From Deltaproteobacteria bacterium (GTDB lineage: Bacteria; Myxococcota_A; Polyangia; Polyangiales; Ga0077539), in assembly GCA_030694465.1 (NCBI GenBank), contig JAUXYJ010000006.1, positions 1 through 64,000 of the forward strand: a DNA stretch of 64,000 nucleotides, read 5' to 3'. The position numbers were made by a program, and so were the translations under genes. Below are positions 58,080 to 64,000 of this stretch, piece by piece. The number at the start of each line of letters is the position of its first letter. Position 1 is the stretch's first letter. Below the pieces are notes generated by a model. It saw only the letters and a program-made list of their open reading frames with translations. It ran no database searches and was not told the DNA's origin.

Positions 58080-59102
58080 ATGGCAGCGGACCTCGACACC
58101 CTCACTATGACCGAGCTCGTGCAGCTGCAGGCGCGCGTGAGCGAGACGTTGCGTCGACGATTTGAGCGACCACGAGCGCTGGTGTTTACCGACGTAGTCG
58201 CTTCGACGGCGTACTTTGCGCGATACGGCGACATCGCCGGGCGGTCGCTGCAGCAGCTTCACTTTGATTGGCTCGACCGTGTGTTAGTCGCCGGCGGTGG
58301 GCGCGTGGTGGACACGTCGGGAGACGGCGCTTTTACTGTGTTTTCAGAGGCAGAACGTGCAGTCGAGTGTGTCGCACAGTTGTTAGAATCGCTCGCCACG
58401 GTCAACGCTGCGCGCGCCAGTGAGCACCAGCTTGTCTTGCGCGTTGGGATCCATTACGGGTCTGTTCTGACGGACGGAGTGCAGGTCACAGGCGACTCGG
58501 TAAACATCGCCGCGCGGGTGGCGGGCGCGAGCGCCGCGGGTGAAGTGCGGTTGTCCCGTGCGGCGTATCTTGAGCTCAGCGGGCGCTGGCGAATGCGCTG
58601 TCGTTCAGTGGGAGAGTGCGAGCTCAAGGGCGTCGCGCAGCCGCTGGAGCTTCTGCAGCTTGTGTGGCGAGACGCGGTGACGTTTCCGACGCGGATGGTG
58701 GTGGTCGAGACGCAAGAGACGCATGTGCTGCCGACGCAAGACACGGTGACGTTGGGCCGGCTCAAAGAGCTGGATGGCCGCGCGGCCAATGACATTGTCC
58801 TCTGGCATCCCGACCCGCAGGCCTCGATGCGGATCTCGCGGTGGCATTTTGAGCTGCGTCGCTCGCCCTCTGCGATGCACCTGCGTGCGGTGTCCGATCA
58901 GCTCACCGAGGTGGACGAGGTGCCAGTCCCGAGGGGCACCGAGGTGGTGGTTCGTGTGGGTTCTGTCGTACGAATTGCACGCGTTTTGACCGTGACGCTC
59001 GAGGCAGATCTGCAGACCGAGCCCGGTGACGTCGACCCGTTGGCCGCCGGAACGCTGGGATTTGCAGGCGATCGCAAGAGCTCGGGCGAAGTGCCACCCT
59101 GA
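58080..59102 (+). CDS. Class III nucleotide cyclase fused to FHA-like domain
   Basis: The ATG at 58080 (with GTGAGA upstream) gives 340 residues. The cyclase domain (about 33-210) has metal-binding Asp38 (LVFTDVVAST) and Asp82 (VVDTSGDGAFTVF), GIHYGSVLTDGVQV and GDSVNIAARV. The second half (about 220-300) looks like an FHA phosphopeptide-binding domain: VTLGRLKELDG, NDIVLWHPDPQ and RISRWHFELR. Substrate specificity (ATP or GTP) is not decided. The FHA domain could link it to the Ser/Thr kinases in this region. Confidence 0.85.
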   Translation: MAADLDTLTMTELVQLQARVSETLRRRFERPRALVFTDVVASTAYFARYGDIAGRSLQQLHFDWLDRVLVAGGGRVVDTSGDGAFTVFSEAERAVECVAQLLESLATVNAARASEHQLVLRVGIHYGSVLTDGVQVTGDSVNIAARVAGASAAGEVRLSRAAYLELSGRWRMRCRSVGECELKGVAQPLELLQLVWRDAVTFPTRMVVVETQETHVLPTQDTVTLGRLKELDGRAANDIVLWHPDPQASMRISRWHFELRRSPSAMHLRAVSDQLTEVDEVPVPRGTEVVVRVGSVVRIARVLTVTLEADLQTEPGDVDPLAAGTLGFAGDRKSSGEVPP

Positions 59103-59221
59103 CTACGCGCCCTGCGTCGCGTGGTTGTCAGGAAAAATTGGTATTTCGTGCAACCACACACTTCGCCTGCTGAGTTACCGTGCCGCGCTTTCTCGGTGCC
59201 CGCGCTGTCGTGTTCGATAGC

Positions 59222-59276
59222 GTGACAGCTCTTAAACCACGCGATGCTATTTCGCGCTGGATGGAGGTGCTGTCAC
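59222..59276. promoter_or_regulatory. 8-bp inverted repeat upstream of methyltransferase
   Basis: GTGACAGC (59222-59229) and GCTGTCAC (59269-59276) are perfect inverted copies with 39 bases between them, in the 288-bp intergenic stretch 59103-59390. A looped operator or divergent half-sites are possible. No other element is evident in the stretch. Confidence 0.3.
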
Positions 59277-59390
59277 AGCGAGGCGATGGCGCGCGAGGCT
59301 CTTGAATGATCGCTTCAGGCACAGGCTCTCCTGTGCTCTATCTCACCCATTTCGACCCCATCCCCAACGAGCTCCACTGCTTAGGAGCGA

Positions 59391-60464
59391 GTGTGCAGCG
59401 ATGCGCACTTTTACGTACGAATCGAGACATTTGTGGACGTTTTGACAGCCCTCAGCAACAAGAATGACTACTCGCGCAATCAACTCCAGATGATCGTTGG
59501 AGCGTGGGTTCTTAGCGGTCTCGCTGAGAAAAAGAGCAAGATCTCGCTCAGTGACGGGGATGTATCCGAAGACGACTACGACAAGAAGTCGCTCTACGCG
59601 TTGCTCTATGCCCTCTATCGCTCAATGGGCGAAGTGCGCGATGAGCACGGCGAGCGCTACGAGTTTACCTTCAACACGTGGGGCTATGCGTGGCCAGAGG
59701 CGTGGGGCCCCGCGCCCACGACCTCGCGTGATCCACAGCGCTACGGCCGCAACGCTTACACGGGCCTCTATCACTTCGACGCAGTGAAGAAGTACGTCGC
59801 AGACCGTGACGGCAAAGTGCACATCGTCGAGATGGGCTGCGGCACCGGCGCAGGCGCGCATCAGGTCTGTGCCAACGTGCTCAAGCAGTGCACCTACGAA
59901 GCGGTGGACATGCAGCGCGCGGCGATCGCGACGTGCAATCGCAAGTTCGTCCCGACGCTCAATGGTCGCTTGAAGGCCACGTGCTCGGACGCGACGCAGC
60001 TCGCGCGCCCCGGCGGCAGCGCGGACTTTGTCGCGGTCAACGAGACGCACGTGACTGAGATCACCGGGGTCGTGACCGAAGAAGACGAGCGCTTCTTCAA
60101 GAAGGCCCACCAGATGCTCAAGGTCAACGGGCACATCGTGTGGGGCAACGCGATCCCCGATCCCACCTGGAAAGCTTGCTACGCGTACCTCGAGAGCATT
60201 GGCTTTGCAGTGCGCGAAGAGTGCGACGTGACCGAAGAAGCCGTGCGCGCACGCGACGAAGACAAGCGCCGCATCGACGTGTACGTCGACCAGTGCATGG
60301 AGGCTTTTCCGGCCTTCAGGATCCCCGTTCTCGGTGCACGCAAGCGCGCCGAAGCCGAGGTCGCCCTCAAGAACTTCGCACGCAATCCCAACACGCGATT
60401 GTACCAAAACATGGTCGATGGGACCGACACGTACAAAGTCGTGCTGCTCGAGAAGACTCGCTGA
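59391..60464 (+). CDS. Class I SAM-dependent methyltransferase
   Basis: The GTG at 59391 gives 357 residues. The Rossmann methyltransferase core has motif I VHIVEMGCGTGAG (143-155), an acidic motif II YEAVDMQRAA, and FVAVNETHV at motif IV. An N-terminal helical part (about 1-110) precedes it and a C-terminal YKVVLLEKTR strand closes the fold. The substrate is unknown. It is followed by an SDR gene after 72 bp and may form a small-molecule modification pair with it. Confidence 0.8.
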   Translation: MCSDAHFYVRIETFVDVLTALSNKNDYSRNQLQMIVGAWVLSGLAEKKSKISLSDGDVSEDDYDKKSLYALLYALYRSMGEVRDEHGERYEFTFNTWGYAWPEAWGPAPTTSRDPQRYGRNAYTGLYHFDAVKKYVADRDGKVHIVEMGCGTGAGAHQVCANVLKQCTYEAVDMQRAAIATCNRKFVPTLNGRLKATCSDATQLARPGGSADFVAVNETHVTEITGVVTEEDERFFKKAHQMLKVNGHIVWGNAIPDPTWKACYAYLESIGFAVREECDVTEEAVRARDEDKRRIDVYVDQCMEAFPAFRIPVLGARKRAEAEVALKNFARNPNTRLYQNMVDGTDTYKVVLLEKTR

Positions 60465-60536
60465 GCCAACACTTCTTCACGGTGAGTGAGCGTTGTCTCC
60501 GAGCGCTTTGCTGATACACCGTGACGCTCAAACACC

Positions 60537-61391
60537 ATGAGCGAAGCAAAAAGCAAAGACCTCGAAGGCAAAGTGATGATCGTGACCGGTGCCAACACCG
60601 GGATCGGTCGTGTGACCGCATGGGAGCTGGCCCAGCGCGGCGCCAAGGTCTATCTCGCGTCGCGTTCGCTGGACAAAACGCAGCCCGTTGTAGACAACAT
60701 CCGAGCCCATGGAGGCGCCGCTGAGTTCTTGCAGATCGACCTCGGCGAGCTCGCCAGTGTGCGTCGCGCGGCCGAGAGCTTTCTCGCGACCGGTGACCGG
60801 CTCGATGTGTTGGTGAACAACGCGGGGCTCGCGGGCCTGCGTGGGACCACCAAAGACGGCTTTGAAATCACGTTTGGGACCAATCACTTGGGGCCCTTCT
60901 TGTTTACGACGATGCTCTTGCCGCGGCTGCGTGAGGCGGGGGCCGCGCGGATCGTCAACGTAGCGAGCGTCGCGCACTACAAAGCCGAGGGGCTAGACCT
61001 CGACAACGTGCGACAGAGCACTCGGACGACCACGGGTCTTCCTGAGTATCAGCACAGCAAATTGTGCAACGTGCTCTTCACCAAGCAGCTCGCGGCGGGC
61101 GAGGCGGGCGAGGGTGTGCATAGCTATTCGTTGCACCCTGGAGTGATCGCGTCGGACGTGTGGCGCAATGTTCCGTGGCCGATTCGGCCCTTGATGACCC
61201 TGTTTATGAAGAGCAACGAGGACGGCGCGCGGACCTCGCTGCACTGCGCAACATCGGCCGAGGTCGCCTCGCATGACGGCCGCTATTACAACGACGACAC
61301 ACGCGAGAAGAAGCCCTCGAAGTACGCCGAGGACCCTGCCCTGGCCAAGCTCTTGTGGGAGCGAAGCCTCGCGTGGACCAAGGCTGTGTGA
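60537..61391 (+). CDS. Short-chain dehydrogenase/reductase
   Basis: The 284-residue protein has the Rossmann cofactor motif TGANTGIG (17-24), NNAG (94-97), Ser144 and catalytic YxxxK as YQHSK (Tyr171, Lys175). The overall layout (RSLDKTQPV, GTNHLGPFLFT, LHPGVI) is close to retinol-dehydrogenase-like SDRs that act on lipid alcohols or carbonyls. Asp or Arg choices for NADP versus NAD cannot be settled by eye. It follows a methyltransferase on the same strand. Confidence 0.87.
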   Translation: MSEAKSKDLEGKVMIVTGANTGIGRVTAWELAQRGAKVYLASRSLDKTQPVVDNIRAHGGAAEFLQIDLGELASVRRAAESFLATGDRLDVLVNNAGLAGLRGTTKDGFEITFGTNHLGPFLFTTMLLPRLREAGAARIVNVASVAHYKAEGLDLDNVRQSTRTTTGLPEYQHSKLCNVLFTKQLAAGEAGEGVHSYSLHPGVIASDVWRNVPWPIRPLMTLFMKSNEDGARTSLHCATSAEVASHDGRYYNDDTREKKPSKYAEDPALAKLLWERSLAWTKAV

Positions 61392-61463
61392 GCCGTCACA
61401 GACCCGCGTTGAGCGTGCGCGATAGATAATTCGCTGAGCTCGCCGGTCACAAAATGGGGTCTC

Positions 61464-62060
61464 ATGGGCACCTTAGGGGGTGTCACGCGCATGGGAGCCC
61501 AAATGTTAGCCACCAGAACACCGGACGCGATCGCGTCGGATCCAATCGCCACACTGATCACAGCCGGTGATTATCGCGCAGCGCTCACACAGTGTGTGCG
61601 CGTGCATGGCCCCGCGTTGGGGAGGCTGTGTATGGCCTTTCTGGGGGTGCAGTCCGAGGCCGAAGAGGCAGCGCAAGAGGCGCTGATGGCGGCCCTGGAT
61701 GCCATGCCGAGCTACCGCAGAGAGGGCAGCGTGCGCGCGTGGCTCTTTGCGATCGCCCGGCGAATTTGCGGCAGAAAACTCGAGACCCGAGTGCGACGTG
61801 AGCAGCGCCTGCGCTTGGTTCAGCTCGACGAGTCCGCAGAGGGCGCAGACACGTTGTTGGTGGCACGCGAGCGCGCGACGCGAGTACGGCTCGCGCTCGA
61901 TCAGCTCAAGCCGACAGAGCGTGAAGCGTTGGTGCTGCGCTACGAGTCCGAGCTCTCGTTTGCAGAGGTCGCGCACTCGTGTGGCATCGACGAAGCGGCC
62001 GCGCGCAAGCGCGTGTCACGGGGCCTTGAGCGGCTACGGCGCGCGCTGGGTGACGAGTAA
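61464..62060 (+). CDS. ECF-type sigma factor
   Basis: The 198-residue protein has ECF regions 2 and 4: EEAAQEALMAALDAMPSY and RAWLFAIARRI for region 2, LKPTEREALVLRYESEL and IDEAAARKRVSRGLERLR for region 4. Several in-frame starts exist near the N-terminus (ATGs at 61464, 61494 and 61503). Which one is used is unclear. It is 40 bp upstream of a zinc-finger membrane protein that is probably its anti-sigma factor. Confidence 0.85.
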   Translation: MGTLGGVTRMGAQMLATRTPDAIASDPIATLITAGDYRAALTQCVRVHGPALGRLCMAFLGVQSEAEEAAQEALMAALDAMPSYRREGSVRAWLFAIARRICGRKLETRVRREQRLRLVQLDESAEGADTLLVARERATRVRLALDQLKPTEREALVLRYESELSFAEVAHSCGIDEAAARKRVSRGLERLRRALGDE

Positions 62061-62100
62061 TGGTGTGGTTTTTTGCAGCTCAGAAGAGTGAGGCGTTGTC

Positions 62101-64000
62101 ATGACTGATACCCCCGAGTGCCTCGCGTTGCGCGAGGATTTAGCAGCGTTGATCGAAGACACACTGAGCGATGCCCAGCGTGATCACGTGGTGCAGTGCG
62201 ACGCGTGCCGAGACCTTCGGCACGAGCTGCGCAAGGACGTCAACGCGGTCAATCAGGCGGGCGGAGACTATCGTCACCCCGATGATTTTGAGGCGAAGGT
62301 GCTGCGCGCGGCCGAGGGCAAATTGTTTGTTCTTGAGAGCGCTATGCCTGCACCGAGCAAACCGAGCGAAGAGGATCCATCAGCGAAATCGCAGAATAAA
62401 TCTTCGGCGCTCGCGTTCGCAAAGACCGAAGAGCAGCCAGTCACGGCGCCCTCTGCAGGGCGCTTGAGTGACAAGCGCGAGGGGCCTACGAGCGACGCCG
62501 TGGACAGCAACGTGCGCTCGATGGAGTCGGCGATCGCGCGCAAGGGTGGCGGCAAAAATGTCGGGCCGTTGATGGCCTTGGTGGGCATCGCGGCGGCGGC
62601 GGCGATGATCCCACTGGCGGTGCGCGCGGTGCGCAGCCGTGGGACAGAAGCCACTGGTGAGCAAGCGCAAGAGCAGGCCGGCAAGCGTGGCTGGAGCGGG
62701 CAGATCGCGATGGTCTCGCGCGCGGCGGCGGACAGCACGGGCGGGCTCGAGGTGCGGGCTCCTGGGCAGGCGAACTTTGTCGTGCTCGCGCAAGGCGGGA
62801 CGGTCGCTGCGGGCTCTGAGCTGCGCACCGATGACCGTACGCGGGCACGGATTGACCTAGCCGATGGCACGCGCTTGGTGCTCGATCGAGGCACTGGGCT
62901 GCGGTTGGATGGCGCCCACGCGCGCACCGCGGCGCTCTTGCGCGGCGCGATGATGGCGGATGTGTCTCACTTGGCCACGGCGCCGTCGGCCAAGCTCACG
63001 CTGCCGACGGGGGTGGTCACGGTGCTCGGGACGCGCTTGTTGCTCACGGCGAGCGAGGACCGCGGGACCGTGCTTGTCACGCGCGGGACTGTGCGTGTCG
63101 AAGGCCAAGCGGGTGCGCCCGTCGAGGTCAAGACCGGGATGGAGAGTGTGTTCGGGCGCGCGAGCGCTCCGCAGGTCGCCACCGCGGTCAACCTCGCGTC
63201 GCGTGTGTCGTGGAGCGAGCGCGGCGAGAGCACCGAGGCCCCCGAGCAAGACAGCGCGGTGACGGGTCTGGGAGAGCTCCGCGCGCGGCGTCCGGGGCAG
63301 TCGCAAGAGCAAGACCACGCGGTGTCGCTCGTGGCGCATCGGGTGAAGGTCCGCATCGTGGGAAACCTCGCGCGCACTGAAATCGAAGAGGTATTTCGCA
63401 ACGATACGGGCAACGAGCTCGAGGGGATCTACCGGTTTCCGCTGCCGCCTGAGGCGCAAATCGAGCGGCTCGCGCTCGATGTCAACGGCGAGATGGAGCA
63501 GGGCGCGTTTGTCGATCGACAGCGCGCGGCGGCCATCTGGCGCGGGGTGATCCGCAACGCCGTGCGACCGATGCAGCAACGCGTCGAGAGCGAAGACCTC
63601 GTGTGGGTGCCTGGCCCGTGGCGCGATCCGGCGTTGCTCGAGTGGCAGCGCGGAGGGCGCTTTGAGCTGCGGATTTTTCCGATCCCCGCGCGGGGCAACC
63701 GCCGCGTTTCGATTGCGTATACACAGACCATCGCGCCCGGTGCCGGTGGGCTGCGGCGCTATGTGTACCCGCTCGCGCACGACGCCAACGGGAGCACACG
63801 TGTTGAGCAGTTTGACGTCGATGTGCAAGTGCAAGGGCACGACAGCGCAGCGGGCGTACGTCCTCGTGGCTATGCGCTCTCACCCGATAGCACCGGTGCC
63901 AATACACCAGAGCGCGCGCGCTTGACCTTCTCGCAGGGCGCGTTTGTCCCGGCGGGTGATTTGGTGATCGAGTATGCGCTGCCCAACCGCGACGCGGTCG
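62101..64000 (+). CDS. Zinc-finger anti-sigma/FecR/VIT fusion protein, 3' part outside window
   Basis: The frame is open from the ATG at 62101 to the window edge, 633 complete codons. The N-terminus has an anti-sigma zinc motif with Cys7 and HVVQCDAC (His29, Cys33, Cys36). A Ser/Lys/Glu-rich linker leads to one membrane helix (155-176). Next is a FecR-like beta domain (about 215-350: RIDLADGTRLVL, LLRGAMMADVSH, LPTGVVTVLGTR). From about 400 a VIT-type domain begins (VRIVGNLARTEIEEVF, YRFPLPPEAQIERL, RQRAAAIW), as in inter-alpha-trypsin/vault proteins. It is predicted to hold the upstream ECF sigma and sense an exterior signal. This function is inferred. Confidence 0.82.
   Translation, partial: MTDTPECLALREDLAALIEDTLSDAQRDHVVQCDACRDLRHELRKDVNAVNQAGGDYRHPDDFEAKVLRAAEGKLFVLESAMPAPSKPSEEDPSAKSQNKSSALAFAKTEEQPVTAPSAGRLSDKREGPTSDAVDSNVRSMESAIARKGGGKNVGPLMALVGIAAAAAMIPLAVRAVRSRGTEATGEQAQEQAGKRGWSGQIAMVSRAAADSTGGLEVRAPGQANFVVLAQGGTVAAGSELRTDDRTRARIDLADGTRLVLDRGTGLRLDGAHARTAALLRGAMMADVSHLATAPSAKLTLPTGVVTVLGTRLLLTASEDRGTVLVTRGTVRVEGQAGAPVEVKTGMESVFGRASAPQVATAVNLASRVSWSERGESTEAPEQDSAVTGLGELRARRPGQSQEQDHAVSLVAHRVKVRIVGNLARTEIEEVFRNDTGNELEGIYRFPLPPEAQIERLALDVNGEMEQGAFVDRQRAAAIWRGVIRNAVRPMQQRVESEDLVWVPGPWRDPALLEWQRGGRFELRIFPIPARGNRRVSIAYTQTIAPGAGGLRRYVYPLAHDANGSTRVEQFDVDVQVQGHDSAAGVRPRGYALSPDSTGANTPERARLTFSQGAFVPAGDLVIEYALPNRDAV

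Overview
The window looks like a chromosomal replication-origin region of a myxobacterium (Myxococcota). Several things support this. GC content is high. A minus-strand dnaA-dnaN-recF-(insert)-gyrB cluster is present. One protein ends in a MYXO-CTERM-type sorting tail. There are three Hanks-type Ser/Thr kinases and many lipoproteins, including a Gly-rich DUF1565-type one, a Cys-rich tandem-repeat one and one with Asp-box motifs. Genus or species cannot be fixed from sequence reading alone.

Layout. 1-9.5 kb: a partial Gly-rich lipoprotein, a degenerate Fic-fold protein, thiE, a DUF2079 membrane protein coupled to a PHP-domain lipoprotein, an RpoH-like sigma factor and a metallo-beta-lactamase-fold enzyme. 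9.7-20 kb: gyrB, a four-repeat Ig-like MYXO-CTERM surface protein wedged between gyrB and recF, then recF, dnaN, a probable oriC (AT-rich core plus DnaA boxes) and dnaA. 20-27 kb: an outer-membrane protein, an ECF sigma/anti-sigma pair, a LeuA-like DRE-TIM enzyme, a lipoprotein, a TPR protein and a Ser/Thr kinase. 27-34.7 kb: a minus-strand run of kinase, large Asp-box lipoprotein, presenilin-like membrane protein, MaoC hydratase and thiolase. 35-39 kb: a 1369-residue protein made of three tandem outer-membrane-like repeats. 39-50 kb: a coiled-coil kinase, TetR regulator, MBL hydrolase, D-Ala-D-Ala ligase, CorA, a Cys-rich repeat lipoprotein, FabH-like synthase, pterin dehydratase and an orphan response regulator. 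50-64 kb: VanZ-like protein, fatty-acid hydroxylase, UppP, mannose-1-phosphate guanylyltransferase, a cNMP-binding protein, an Fe-S oxidoreductase, prolyl-4-hydroxylase-like enzyme, free-Met-R-sulfoxide reductase, cyclase-FHA protein, methyltransferase, SDR, and an ECF sigma with a zinc-finger/FecR/VIT fusion that leaves the window.

The most notable element is the small membrane protein at 29347-30201. It carries all three signature blocks of presenilin/signal-peptide-peptidase GxGD intramembrane proteases in the right order, and its start overlaps the end of a large lipoprotein gene. Two edge genes (1-1101 minus and 62101-64000 plus) are real but incomplete. No tRNA, rRNA, CRISPR array or insertion sequence was seen. 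All family assignments were made by eye from motifs, with no database search.
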